Source: Bin80 sp965116685 (GTDB lineage Bacteria; Bacteroidota; Rhodothermia; Rhodothermales; Bin80). Taken from it: DNA of 64,000 nt. Location: the NCBI GenBank assembly GCA_965116685.1, contig OZ220707.1:1922001-1986000 (forward strand). Reading direction: 5' to 3'. How positions within the stretch are numbered: position 1 is the stretch's first letter; each line of letters starts with the position of its first letter. A model generated the notes under the pieces. That model ran no database searches and was not told the DNA's origin. It worked only from the letters and a program-made list of their open reading frames with translations. The position numbers and the translations under genes were made by a program. This document shows, in pieces, positions 1 to 8,077 of the stretch.

Positions 1-521
1 TTGCCTCCTGCATTATAGCTGTGTCCACGGCCATGCAAAAAATGAATGACTTGCATTTTGGATCGGTGGAGATTCTTTATCAGCGCTTCACGACTCCTGA
101 CCAGACTCCGGACAGATCTCAATTCCGAATCCAGAATAAAACATTCGCTCAAAAGACCCGCCGCAAAGTACTCGGCCAGCTTCCTGGCATCACGCCGGTC
201 TGTTTTAATTCGATCCCCAGTGCGCCGTGGAATAGAACCCGGCGCAATGATGGCACAATCAACGCCCAGGGCAGTCAGCGCTTCGTAGAGCGCCGTGCCG
301 CAAAAAGACGCTTCGTAGCAACAACGGAAATCATCGTATTTAGACCGCATTGATGCCACAAATCTGGACAGACGTTCCGGCTTTTGTGCGGAAAACTCCC
401 GCTCATCACAGAAACGCCGCAGATCCGCATCATAAACGCACGATGCAATCGTGGCACGGTGAACGTCCAGTCCGATAAAGTAACGCGTCTGAGAAGAAGG
501 GGATGTGGGTTGGGATAGCAT
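1..521 (-). CDS. IS110-family transposase, N-terminal part (runs off left edge)
   Basis: Translating the reverse strand from the ATG at 521 gives an uninterrupted frame to the window edge (about 173 residues). It starts MLSQPTSPSSQTRYFIGLDV and contains the DEDD RuvC-like catalytic core of IS110/IS1111 recombinases: the first Asp in GLDVH, the Glu in CCYEAS, and the hallmark DRIKTDRRDARKLAEYF segment with the later acidic residues. The C-terminal Ser-containing domain lies outside the window, so whether the element is intact cannot be judged. IS110 elements move as circles guided by a bridge RNA encoded in one non-coding end and usually leave no target duplication. The start codon sits inside an inverted repeat (see the next entry). 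The frame and family are clear; the element boundary is not visible. Confidence 0.85.
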   Translation of the reverse strand, partial: MLSQPTSPSSQTRYFIGLDVHRATIASCVYDADLRRFCDEREFSAQKPERLSRFVASMRSKYDDFRCCYEASFCGTALYEALTALGVDCAIIAPGSIPRRTGDRIKTDRRDARKLAEYFAAGLLSECFILDSELRSVRSLVRSREALIKNLHRSKMQVIHFLHGRGHSYNAGG

Positions 522-584
522 AGTAATTGAAAGTTAGGTTCAGCAGTAAGGATAAGGCTCGGCTGAGGAACCTGCTATGCTATT
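514..584 (-). promoter_or_regulatory. Nested inverted repeats over the IS110 start codon (possible element end or regulatory RNA)
   Basis: A 9-bp perfect inverted repeat, ATAGCATAG (515-523) and CTATGCTAT (575-583), encloses a second hairpin, GGTTCAGC (537-544) against GCTG-agg-AACC (562-572). The left outer arm contains the CAT that is the transposase start codon on the reverse strand. Transcribed leftward, the start codon would therefore be paired. Only 96 bases separate the start codon from the pyrR stop codon, so this is probably the short left end of the element. It could control translation of the transposase or be part of a guide RNA; both are inference. Confidence 0.45.
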
Positions 585-617
585 ATATCTTGCGCAAAGA
601 TTATCGTTGACTTGGGC

Positions 618-1091
618 TTACTCGGTGAGGTACACGGATAGCCCCTTTTCTGCATCCACATCCACGCGCTCACGATATTTGGTTTGCAGCTTGCGTCCGA
701 CATAATCGGGCTGCAGCGGCATTTCGCGATGCCCACGATCTATGAGAACCATTAACTGAATTCGGGCTGGTGATCCCATTTCACATACGGCTGCAACCGC
801 GCGGTGTGCCGTTCGACCCGTGTAAAGGACATCATCAACGATGACCACCACCTTCTCGGATACATCTTCTGATTTTTGACCTGGATCCTCTAAATCTAGC
901 GGAACAGGAACCACACTACGCCCTGCGATCTCGCTGATGTGTCGTGCAAGGGCTTGGGCCACAAGAATTCCTTTCGGCACGACCCCGAACAGAATCAAAC
1001 CTTCGGTGCCCTGATTCCGCTCATCTACCTCACAGGCGAGGCGTGCAAGTGTTCGTTCAATCCGCTGTTTACCAAGAATCAGTGTGTGCAT
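618..1091 (-). CDS. pyrR: PyrR-type phosphoribosyltransferase (pyrimidine operon regulator / uracil PRTase)
   Basis: A 157-residue protein of the usual PyrR length. The PRPP-binding signature VVVIVDDVLYTGRTAHRA lies at about residues 81-98, and the N-terminal half has the family pattern ILFGVVPKGILVAQALA. PyrR proteins bind pyr mRNA in response to UMP/PRPP in some lineages and often have weak uracil phosphoribosyltransferase activity (uracil + PRPP to UMP). No pyr biosynthesis operon is in the window, so an RNA target cannot be proposed; here it may act as a salvage enzyme. It lies 12 bases downstream of an exported Fn3-like protein on the same strand, so the two are probably co-transcribed. 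The IS110 element lies immediately downstream of its stop codon. Confidence 0.88.
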   Translation of the reverse strand: MHTLILGKQRIERTLARLACEVDERNQGTEGLILFGVVPKGILVAQALARHISEIAGRSVVPVPLDLEDPGQKSEDVSEKVVVIVDDVLYTGRTAHRAVAAVCEMGSPARIQLMVLIDRGHREMPLQPDYVGRKLQTKYRERVDVDAEKGLSVYLTE

Positions 1092-1103
1092 AAATGGGGC
1101 ACA

Positions 1104-1505
1104 CTAATTCTGAAACATCGCCTTAATACTGCCCCAACTTCGTGGAATAGCCGTGGGCGTATAGTTCACTTTTCTCTCCGCTATCCGCTGCCGCAGGCTA
1201 TTGGTCAGTACCGCTTCCAAGCGATAATCAACGATTGCTGCTGGTGACTTGTAGACCTTGTCATCACGTACCCTGTATGGGGTATTCACGCCATGCACGG
1301 AGATTTCCGCGACTCTCGAAAAGTCCTCTGCCTGGCCGGACTTCCGATAGAGTTCGTACGTTTTGACATCTGCCTCCACCTCTGCTTCCCAGGTAACCAT
1401 AATCACTCCCGCATCGTACTCCGTATTAAAATAACGGAGTCGAACTGACAGGAAGCTAGACGCAACCAAGAAAATCGCTGCCAAGAAAAACAATGAAACG
1501 CGCAT
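1104..1505 (-). CDS. Small membrane-anchored or secreted protein with Fn3-like fold
   Basis: A 133-residue protein with a hydrophobic N-terminus (MRVSLFFLAAIFLVASSFLS) that reads as a signal anchor or signal peptide with no lipobox. The rest looks like a single fibronectin type III-like beta-sandwich: a VTWEAEVEADVKTYELYRKS strand pair, followed by a DYRLEA strand and a short basic tail. Such domains are common in exported Bacteroidota proteins and are usually binding modules. It is directly upstream of pyrR with 12 bases between them, implying one transcript, although a functional link is not obvious. The exact function is unknown; Fn3 is judged from strand spacing and the WEA/YELYR pattern only. 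Confidence 0.65.
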   Translation of the reverse strand: MRVSLFFLAAIFLVASSFLSVRLRYFNTEYDAGVIMVTWEAEVEADVKTYELYRKSGQAEDFSRVAEISVHGVNTPYRVRDDKVYKSPAAIVDYRLEAVLTNSLRQRIAERKVNYTPTAIPRSWGSIKAMFQN

Positions 1506-1911
1506 ACACGCCTACAATTACTCTGGAGGAAATACGTTCCTTTTGATCAGGAACCCCGTGTCCCTATACACCGAAAAGCCGTCAAGTAACCAATCCCGTT
1601 ACCCTTTACGGGTTCCTTATGCTTTATTTGGGGGACAATATAAGCTTCGGACTCCATCTTAACACGATCAGAGAGGGAGGCGGCCTCCGCTCATGGGCTT
1701 CTTCCAATCTCATTGCGTCCGCGGGAACCCATGGAATCTCGGCTGTCTGCGATTCCATGCCTTTGCTGCCGCGAAGGCAGTTGTTGTCGACTCAGCCGGA
1801 TAAAGGGCACATGAGATCTTGGCTATCACGAAACATACCCCTCTCTTGCACGGTTGAAAATCGGGTCCAAGCGGTCACTCACAGCGATCAGGTTGCGGAC
1901 CTGCATGACCC
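1506..1911. other. Intergenic stretch, no gene recognised
   Basis: About 400 bases lie between the divergent Fn3-like gene and the GH18 gene. Open frames here have no protein-like composition. The stretch presumably holds the two divergent promoters, but no confident promoter or RNA element was identified. Confidence 0.4.
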
Positions 1912-2955
1912 ATGCGATTCAAGGCCCAAGCCTTCTCAATAGTCCTCCTGCTTGCCAACTTCGGCTGCTCGTCGGTCGTTGACCCGGACATGCAGCCAAG
2001 CTGCGCCGGCACCTTTGAGGGCAAAACATTCGCGCATCACGTGATTGGCTTCTATCCTGCCTACAGGCATGACGTGACGCCCGTCTCTCAGATCCGGTGG
2101 GATCTGCTCACGCGCGTGATTTATGCTTTTGCCATACCACGCGCTGACGGATCGCTTGACACCAGCCGGTTGATACAGGTCGGCGCATTGGCGTCGGCCG
2201 CACATGCGCACGGCGTAGAAGTGTTCGTTTCGGTGGGAGGTGGAGGCAGTTCAGAGGGTTTTCCTGCCCTAGCTGCAAACGACAATACCCGCAAGATTTT
2301 CGTAGAGACAGTCAGCCAATATCTGGAGACGCATTGCCTCGACGGAGTTGACATCGACTGGGAGCATTGGACCAAGGACAACGCCAACATGCCGCTGGCT
2401 TCGGAAAAGGCGGGCCTGGTCGCCTTGCTACAGGATTTGCGGGCTACTTTGGACGGCCCGAAGATATCGCTGGATGTTTATCCTGGAGACTGGTTCGGCC
2501 GGCACTACGAAGACGTATATCCGCTTGTGGACCTTGTGCATGTGATGGGCTACGACTTCTCTGGACCGTGGTCAGCACCGGGACCGCATTCCTCATTCGA
2601 ACAAGCCATCGGTTCGGGATCCTCAGTCTCTTCGACAGGTCTTGCGTACTGGACGAATTACCGTGGGTGGCCGAAGAACAAGATCGTGCTTGGCGTGCCG
2701 TTCTATGGCCGGAATTTTGACGACCGAGGAGGCGCGGGCATTGCCTATCGAGACATCATCGCCCTACATTCCGATGCACCGGACATGGACCGGGTGGCAA
2801 ACATCTATTATAACGGCGTGCAGACGATCACCAACAAGGTACGTTACGCGATTAACAATGGCTTTCCTGGAGTGATGATCTGGGAGATTGCGCAGGACAC
2901 TGAGGATTCAGCGACGAGTCTGCTGCACGCTATTGATGCTGTGGCGAACCCCTAA
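1912..2955 (+). CDS. Exported lipoprotein of glycoside hydrolase family 18 (chitinase-like)
   Basis: A 347-residue protein starting with a type II signal peptide, hydrophobic IVLLLANFGC, the Cys being the probable lipidation site. The GH18 catalytic signature DGxDxDxE is present as DGVDIDWEHW at about residues 144-153, with the acid/base Glu at about 151. A downstream MGYDFSGPW strand (the family's M-x-Y-D pattern), FYGRNF, and a C-terminal GVMIWEIAQD (the conserved barrel Trp) fit a full TIM barrel. The family hydrolyses beta-1,4-linked N-acetylglucosamine in chitin or peptidoglycan-type glycans by substrate-assisted catalysis. Surface anchoring suggests glycan scavenging. It is a stand-alone gene; a hairpin with a T-rich tail lies about 250 bases downstream. 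Substrate preference cannot be read from the sequence. Confidence 0.85.
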   Translation: MRFKAQAFSIVLLLANFGCSSVVDPDMQPSCAGTFEGKTFAHHVIGFYPAYRHDVTPVSQIRWDLLTRVIYAFAIPRADGSLDTSRLIQVGALASAAHAHGVEVFVSVGGGGSSEGFPALAANDNTRKIFVETVSQYLETHCLDGVDIDWEHWTKDNANMPLASEKAGLVALLQDLRATLDGPKISLDVYPGDWFGRHYEDVYPLVDLVHVMGYDFSGPWSAPGPHSSFEQAIGSGSSVSSTGLAYWTNYRGWPKNKIVLGVPFYGRNFDDRGGAGIAYRDIIALHSDAPDMDRVANIYYNGVQTITNKVRYAINNGFPGVMIWEIAQDTEDSATSLLHAIDAVANP

Positions 2956-3159
2956 CTCGCAGGCGGCAGCAGACCATGGTATCACCCGTAGTAGTTCATA
3001 CAGTGATATACTGACGAATATATAACGGCATTTAGGTTCCACCCGGTCATACAGTAACTTTTCGGCAACCGCAATCTCGACTAACCCCCGTAACTGTCAA
3101 TGCCTTATGAACTCCCCGCCCCTCAGAGCACCTTCAGGGTAAAGGTTTGTTACAAAAGG

Positions 3160-3241
3160 GGGCCTGTCCGTGACTGCTGAATCAGCAACCGCGGGCAGGC
3201 CCGTTCGGAATCCCTGCCATCGTGACAGGGGTTGTGTTTTT
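3160..3241 (+). terminator. Large hairpin followed by intrinsic terminator (possible small RNA 3' end)
   Basis: A long stem-loop, GGGCCTG (3160-3166) paired with CAGGCCC (3196-3202), has an inner perfect stem TGCTGA-a-TCAGCA (3175-3187). It is followed by CCCTG (3212-3216) paired with CAGGG (3226-3230) and the T-rich tail gttgtgttttt. The T-run is only on the forward strand, so it terminates rightward transcripts. It is too far from the GH18 stop codon (about 205 bases) to be a simple gene terminator and could end a separate small RNA. Confidence 0.55.
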
Positions 3242-3271
3242 AGAAACGCCTGTCTACCCCTTCGCCTTATC

Positions 3272-3691
3272 CTATTGGTTGGATTCGTCCTCAATCGGCC
3301 TCACGCGCTTAAAGAATGACCCTTTGTAGCGTTTGTACTCCTTGGGTACAATTACAATTGGGATGATCGACCCAAAAAGGCCAAGAAATATCATATACTC
3401 CGCCCAAGCATTAAGTACCCCCGTCATCATAGGACTAGACAAGACCATTCCAACAATCGCAACGGCCATTGACACAGATATTCCAATTCCCCATGCAACG
3501 CTGAATCGCTTAATCTTTTTGAACGGAAACAGATACAGGAATATTACTAAACCTATTGTAACCAGTACTCCCCAGAGCAAATTCATTCCACTGTAATCAT
3601 CACCAAGGTGACGAGAGTACGTCCAAAAACTCAGTAGAGAAAGTACCAAAGCAAAAATAAGTTTTCTAAATTTCTCGTTCGTTTTTCGCAT
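3272..3691 (-). CDS. Small polytopic inner-membrane protein, unknown function
   Basis: A 139-residue protein with four clear hydrophobic segments: LIFALVLSLLSFWTY near residue 12, LLWGVLVTIGLVIFLYLFPF near 40, a Ser/Met/Val-rich helix near 70, and MIFLGLFGSIIPIVIV near 100. Loops are basic, as expected from the positive-inside rule, and the tail RVRPIEDESNQ is polar. I do not recognise a family. The gene stands alone, with terminators or structured sequence on one side and decayed sequence on the other, so context gives no hint of function. Hydrophobicity pattern and codon usage look genuine. Confidence 0.6.
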   Translation of the reverse strand: MRKTNEKFRKLIFALVLSLLSFWTYSRHLGDDYSGMNLLWGVLVTIGLVIFLYLFPFKKIKRFSVAWGIGISVSMAVAIVGMVLSSPMMTGVLNAWAEYMIFLGLFGSIIPIVIVPKEYKRYKGSFFKRVRPIEDESNQ

Positions 3692-3825
3692 CTAGCTAGG
3701 ACCGTCGGGTTTCTCTCCTTTACCCACTGCATTAATATACATTAACATAGGTAAAGCACCGTTCATCGTTAAAGCCGGGAATCCCTGCCCCCTTCTCTGG
3801 ATTCAATCCTTCAAGACACAATACC

Positions 3826-3860
3826 AGCCCCGCCGTCCTCACCGCGGGGGCTTCTTGTTT
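3826..3860 (+). terminator. Terminator-like GC hairpin
   Basis: AGCCCCGC (3826-3833) pairs with GCGGGG-g-CT (3844-3852), followed by the T-rich tail cttcttgtttct. It lies in the long gap between the small membrane protein and the beta-propeller operon, with no obvious upstream rightward gene, so it may belong to lost or decayed sequence. Confidence 0.4.
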
Positions 3861-4503
3861 CTAGGAACGTCCAGATACAAGAAGCCTCACTGCATCTGAC
3901 CTGGCTGTACCCGAACTCACCAAGCCATACCATACAGGGCCAAGCTACACCATGCAATCAGGACCCCTGGACTTTTCCCGCCAGCGCTATATCGTCACAA
4001 AACTCACGCAAGTTTCGTGATGTTTTCTCCAGACCTTACCGAATACCAGTCCCGGGGTAACGTCATGAATATGTAGGGTCGTTGGCGGCGGCAGGCCTGC
4101 GCTACGCGGGACTTGTGCTCGGCGTGGTCCCGCTGTCGGCGATACTTGAGGAAACAGATCTTGATGGTATCGGCAGAGAGGAAACTGCCCGGACGAGGCC
4201 GACGGCTCCTGGGAAAGGGGGAACCGGAACGGGCTTGTTTGGTGATCTCGCGGACCGAAAGCCTCGCCCGTCGACGGACAACGGTGAGAACGGCAATCGT
4301 AGAGTCTGGGTTGGACTCGGGAAAGCTCTCGCCGAAAAATCGCGCTGTGCGCAACCTTGACGGCCTCATTGTAGTTAGCGAAGTTGGGGCTCCTCAATGG
4401 AAAGGAGCTATGACTGGAGTGGTGAGGAGATGGTGGTGCCCAATGTTTCTGGTGCCCAAAAATGGGGTTCACGCCCTGCCTCTAAGTAATCTTCTGAAAA
4501 AAG
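3861..4503. other. Decayed intergenic region
   Basis: About 640 bases without an intact gene. The GC-rich part at 4000-4370 has several overlapping open frames rich in Arg, Pro and Ser with no recognisable fold, typical of non-coding or decayed DNA. One 39-base stretch (4347-4385) is a recognisable remnant of the beta-propeller gene to its right. The promoter of the 4504 operon should lie in the last 100 bases, but no motif is convincing. Confidence 0.4.
4347..4385 (+). pseudogene. Remnant of LVIVD beta-propeller gene
   Basis: Forward-frame translation reads VRNLDGLIVVSEV. The intact protein downstream has VRNADGLIVVSDM close to its C-terminus (about positions 5665-5703), and the DNA shares the core gacggcctcat. 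The match is limited to about 13 codons with stops and unrelated sequence around it, so this is a scar of an older duplication or rearrangement, not a gene. Confidence 0.4.
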
Positions 4504-5808
4504 ATGTTGCGTTTCGTGTTATTTCTCTTATTCGTATCACTGCCCAATGTGTCTGTAGCCCAGTGGACCACTGAAAATCCTGGCAGTGACAATGTGACGG
4601 TCCTAGGACATATTCCACTGGGGCCACGACTCAGTGTTGCGGACCTTGACATGGAGCAGGAGTTGTCGCGCCCCTTTGTCTATGTCTCCCGCATGGTCTA
4701 TGGAGACGAGGGAGACAAAGGCACCGACATCATTGACATCTCCGACCCTACAAGTCCAAAGGTGATCTACCGTTGGAGAATCGAAGAACAGGATTTGCAC
4801 CTGAGGACGGGGGGAATGGACGTTAAGTACTTCAAATGGAAGGATCGCTACTATGTTGTACAATCCCTTCAATTTGGTGCCGGTGGCCCCAACAATGACC
4901 TGGGGGCCGTGATCCTGGATGTGACCGGCCTGCCTGACTCTTCCCAGGTCCGGGAAGTTGCCCGAATCCGGGAGCCGCAATTACCTGGCGGGTTTCACAA
5001 TATTTTTGTCTATGCCCATTCAAATGGACGTCCCCTTTTGTTCAGTACGGTTTCCGGCCCTTTTGCGCATGTGTATGATCTCGGGCATATCGTTGAAGGA
5101 AACATGGACCTAGGGCTGACCGCTCGTGTCCCCATCCCTGAAACCCCGCTCGGCCGTGGTCGTGCACGAGGATATCATGACTTCTACGTCGGGTATCACA
5201 CGAAAACCGGCCAGGACCGCTTCTATGGGGGAGGACTTGGGGGATACTTCGTCTACAATATTACGGACCTGCAGCAGCCCGAACTGCTAGTAACTCTCAC
5301 AGGAATTAATGGCGTTCGTAATGGACACACTTTTACCCCGACTCCAGACGGGCGGTATGTGATCGCCGAAACCGAATATCGCTATGCTCCGCTTCGCATT
5401 TTCGATTTGAAGCCGGCCCTGGACGGCGACGTTTCCAACATTCGCAATCCGATCAGTGCCTGGACTGCAGATTGGCGTAATCTGGTGCACAATCACGAAG
5501 TCCGCTGGCCGTATATCTTCGTGTCTGGTTATCTGGATGGATTGCAGGTCTTTACACTCATGGACCCACACAACCCAGCCACTGTAGCCTACTACGACAC
5601 CTACCTTGGACCACCAAACACGGATCGGTATCCGGTTTTCAATGGGGCTTTTGGTGTAGACGTGCGGAATGCAGACGGCCTCATCGTGGTCAGCGACATG
5701 TCCACTGGTTTTTGGACCTTCCGTATGGATGGGTTCCAGGGATGGCATGGTGATGACTGGGGTGTCCCCAATATTTCCAGCGTTCAGGACTGGGATCGCC
5801 TGCAATGA
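4504..5808 (+). CDS. Secreted LVIVD-type beta-propeller protein
   Basis: A 434-residue protein with a Sec signal peptide (MLRFVLFLLFVSLPNVSVAQ, cleavage after VAQ likely). The rest is made of repeated blades with motifs such as DIIDISDPTSPKVI, GAVILDVTGLPDSS, YFVYNITDLQQPELL and LQVFTLMDPHNPATV, the pattern of LVIVD repeat proteins. His-rich loops (GFHNIF, GYHDFYVGYH, HNHEVRW) could bind metal. It is predicted periplasmic or surface-exposed; no enzymatic motif is seen. Its stop codon overlaps the start of the next gene (ATGA), which is followed 3 bases later by a multicopper oxidase, so the three form one operon. A role in handling the oxidase's metal or substrate is an inference from context. 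Confidence 0.75.
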   Translation: MLRFVLFLLFVSLPNVSVAQWTTENPGSDNVTVLGHIPLGPRLSVADLDMEQELSRPFVYVSRMVYGDEGDKGTDIIDISDPTSPKVIYRWRIEEQDLHLRTGGMDVKYFKWKDRYYVVQSLQFGAGGPNNDLGAVILDVTGLPDSSQVREVARIREPQLPGGFHNIFVYAHSNGRPLLFSTVSGPFAHVYDLGHIVEGNMDLGLTARVPIPETPLGRGRARGYHDFYVGYHTKTGQDRFYGGGLGGYFVYNITDLQQPELLVTLTGINGVRNGHTFTPTPDGRYVIAETEYRYAPLRIFDLKPALDGDVSNIRNPISAWTADWRNLVHNHEVRWPYIFVSGYLDGLQVFTLMDPHNPATVAYYDTYLGPPNTDRYPVFNGAFGVDVRNADGLIVVSDMSTGFWTFRMDGFQGWHGDDWGVPNISSVQDWDRLQ

Positions 5809-6320
5809 TTTCGGTTCCCCTCCTCCTTTTGGCGCTCCTGACGTTGCCTTCTGGTGTACCGGCGACGGACACCTGTACGGACGAGTATTACATGATTGAC
5901 CTCGTCCCGACTCGCCGCGTTCCTGCTGCGCACCAAGCGGAAGGGATTGCAAAACTCTCTTTCGCTCCCTCCCCGTTTGGCATTGCTCTGGATTCAAAAG
6001 GGAATTATCTCTACAATATAGCTCTTCAAGTAAACCGCCTAGGGCTCGTAGAAGGGCACGAGTACACGGCATGGCTTTCCACCCCTGACCTGAAAAGCAC
6101 GACTCGACTCGGGCGTCTCTCTAATGACGGTCAGGTGGCTGGCCAGGTCTCCTGGAATAAGTTCCTCGTGATTATTACTCTTGAGCCGGCCGGAAGCATC
6201 TCTGAGCGGTGGACGGGGCCCGTGGTCATGCGGGGACTTTCCCGCAGCGGCCTCATGCACACGATGGCGGGACATGGCCCGTTTCAGCAGGAACCGTGCA
6301 CTGTCTACGGGTACTATTAG
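5805..6320 (+). CDS. Small secreted protein of the multicopper oxidase operon, unknown function
   Basis: A 171-residue protein with a signal peptide (MISVPLLLLALLTLPSGVPA). The mature part has two predicted beta-rich halves. Recognisable runs are SPFGIALDSKGNYLYN, EGHEYTAWLSTPDL and SWNKFLVIITLEP, followed by a conserved-looking C-terminus RSGLMHTMAGHGPFQQEPC with His, Met and Cys residues suited to metal binding. The YTAWLSTPD/LGRLSNDG pattern recalls the extracellular domain of anti-sigma-K-like proteins, but no transmembrane helix or zinc-finger domain is present. The start overlaps the preceding stop codon by 4 bases and the multicopper oxidase starts 3 bases after its end, implying translational coupling. 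Function unknown. Confidence 0.65.
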   Translation: MISVPLLLLALLTLPSGVPATDTCTDEYYMIDLVPTRRVPAAHQAEGIAKLSFAPSPFGIALDSKGNYLYNIALQVNRLGLVEGHEYTAWLSTPDLKSTTRLGRLSNDGQVAGQVSWNKFLVIITLEPAGSISERWTGPVVMRGLSRSGLMHTMAGHGPFQQEPCTVYGYY

Positions 6321-6323
6321 CCC

Positions 6324-8012
6324 ATGAAGGCTGCTCTGGGTTTCATGCTCGCCGGTTTGATTGCTCCATGTGCTCTCTCTCAGCATGAGCATCATGGGCA
6401 CATGATGCCGCGCGCACCCAAAGACAGCGTGGTATGGCGAATGCCTCCGATGGACATGAGCATGCCGATGCTGCCGGGATTGGAGACTGCACTTCCGCCG
6501 ACCAGCCCCCATCTGCCTCCACAGGAGGGTGAGACCATCCCGGCCGCTGCACCCGGTCAAATCCTGGAGATTGCTGACGGAGACACACTATATCTTTCTG
6601 CCACAACCGTTCGACGTACGATAGCCGGACAGGAGGTCGTCATGTTTGGCTATAATGGACAATACCCCGGGCCCTTGCTGAAGGTCTTTGAGGGGGCTAC
6701 GGTGACGGTTGTGTTCAAGAACGCCCTCAATGAGGCAACCACGGTGCATTGGCATGGTCTCCGACTGGTGAACCAGTTTGATGGAATTCCCGGCATCACC
6801 CAACCTCCTGTCGCGGCGGGAGAGGACTTTGTGTATCAGCTCCGCTTCCCGGATAGCGGACTCTTCTGGTACCATCCGCATATTCGCGAAGACATGCAGC
6901 AGGATCTCGGACTCTATGGCAACCTACTGGTTACCGCGGACGCCCCTGACTATTATGGCCCCGCAAACCAAGAAGAGATTCTCCTTCTTGACGACATCCT
7001 GATGGATGAAAACGGCCTCATCCCCTATGGAAAAGAGGCTCCAACCCATGCGCTTATGGGGCGCTTTGGGAACGTGATGCTGACCAATGGGGTGACGGAT
7101 TACCGGTTTCAAGTGGACCAGGGCAGCGTGGTGCGCTTCCACCTCACAAATGTGGCGAATGCCCGCTCGTTTAACGTGAGATTCCAGGGTCTGCCGATCA
7201 AGGTTATTGCCTCTGATGTCAGTCGTTTCGAAAAAGAGGCGTGGGTAAAGAGTGTTGCCATTGCTCCCTCAGAGCGCTATGTCGTAGAGGTTCTTTTTTC
7301 TGAACCAGGCCCTGTAGCAATCACAAACACGATCCAAGCCATCGACCACTTTCGGGGAGAGTTTTATATGAGCGTGGACACGCTCGCTCTTGCACTCGTT
7401 GGAAATTTACCGGCCCCAAATGACTATCGTCCATCCTTCGAAGTGCTCCGTAGCTACGAGGAGGTTACAGCAGATATTGATTCTTTCCGCAATCATTTTG
7501 ACCGGCCTCCCGACAAATCCCTTACGCTATCTCTGCGCGTAAAAAACCTTCCGCTGCCAATCATGCTTTCCATGGAGATTGACACGCTCTATGTTCCACC
7601 TATTGAATGGAATGATGCAATGCCGATGATGAATTGGCTTTCCACTGGTGCACAGGTTGAATGGGTTCTGCGTGATACAGAGACCGGCCTTGAGAATATG
7701 GCAATTCAATGGAGTTTTCAGGTCGGCGATGTGATCAAAGTGCGCATTTTCAACGACCCCCGAAGTTTTCACCCGATGCACCATCCGATTCATTTCCATG
7801 GACAGCGCTTTCTGGTCCTTGAAATGGATGGGGTCCCGAATCAGCACTTGGTCTGGAAAGACACCGCTACCGTGCCTGTAGGATCAACGGTAGATTTGCT
7901 TGTGGACATGTCGAATCCGGGAAATTGGATGGCGCACTGCCATATTGCGGAGCATCTTCAGTCTGGAATGATGCTTGGCTTTTCCGTGAGGGAACCAGAT
8001 CCTGCTCGTTGA
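6324..8012 (+). CDS. Multicopper oxidase (CueO/laccase type), exported
   Basis: A 562-residue three-cupredoxin enzyme. A signal peptide ends near ALSQ, and the mature N-terminus is His/Met rich (HEHHGHMM, MPPMDMSMPML), suggesting copper acquisition. All four copper-binding blocks are present: HWHG (about 142-145), WYHPH (about 182-186), HPMHHPIHFHG (about 482-492) and HCHIAEHLQSGM (about 538-549), the last providing the type 1 copper Cys and axial Met. Such enzymes couple one-electron oxidation of Cu(I), phenols or metals to reduction of O2 to water in the periplasm. The Met-rich segments favour a cuprous-oxidase/copper-tolerance role. It is the third gene of a tight operon with two secreted proteins. 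Confidence 0.92.
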   Translation: MKAALGFMLAGLIAPCALSQHEHHGHMMPRAPKDSVVWRMPPMDMSMPMLPGLETALPPTSPHLPPQEGETIPAAAPGQILEIADGDTLYLSATTVRRTIAGQEVVMFGYNGQYPGPLLKVFEGATVTVVFKNALNEATTVHWHGLRLVNQFDGIPGITQPPVAAGEDFVYQLRFPDSGLFWYHPHIREDMQQDLGLYGNLLVTADAPDYYGPANQEEILLLDDILMDENGLIPYGKEAPTHALMGRFGNVMLTNGVTDYRFQVDQGSVVRFHLTNVANARSFNVRFQGLPIKVIASDVSRFEKEAWVKSVAIAPSERYVVEVLFSEPGPVAITNTIQAIDHFRGEFYMSVDTLALALVGNLPAPNDYRPSFEVLRSYEEVTADIDSFRNHFDRPPDKSLTLSLRVKNLPLPIMLSMEIDTLYVPPIEWNDAMPMMNWLSTGAQVEWVLRDTETGLENMAIQWSFQVGDVIKVRIFNDPRSFHPMHHPIHFHGQRFLVLEMDGVPNQHLVWKDTATVPVGSTVDLLVDMSNPGNWMAHCHIAEHLQSGMMLGFSVREPDPAR

Positions 8013-8077
8013 CCGGAAATCCCCCCAAGTTTCGTATTTTCGTCTTCCTGTATCCTTGATTTTCTAACCCCAATAAC

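Noticed and set aside
1619..1942. 107-codon frame upstream of the GH18 gene
   Set aside because: Composition is not protein-like and it overlaps the start of the lipoprotein gene in another frame.
3987..4472. 161-codon reverse frame in GC-rich DNA
   Set aside because: Low-complexity Pro/Ser/Arg/His translation, overlapping frames on both strands, and no family; treated as decayed DNA.
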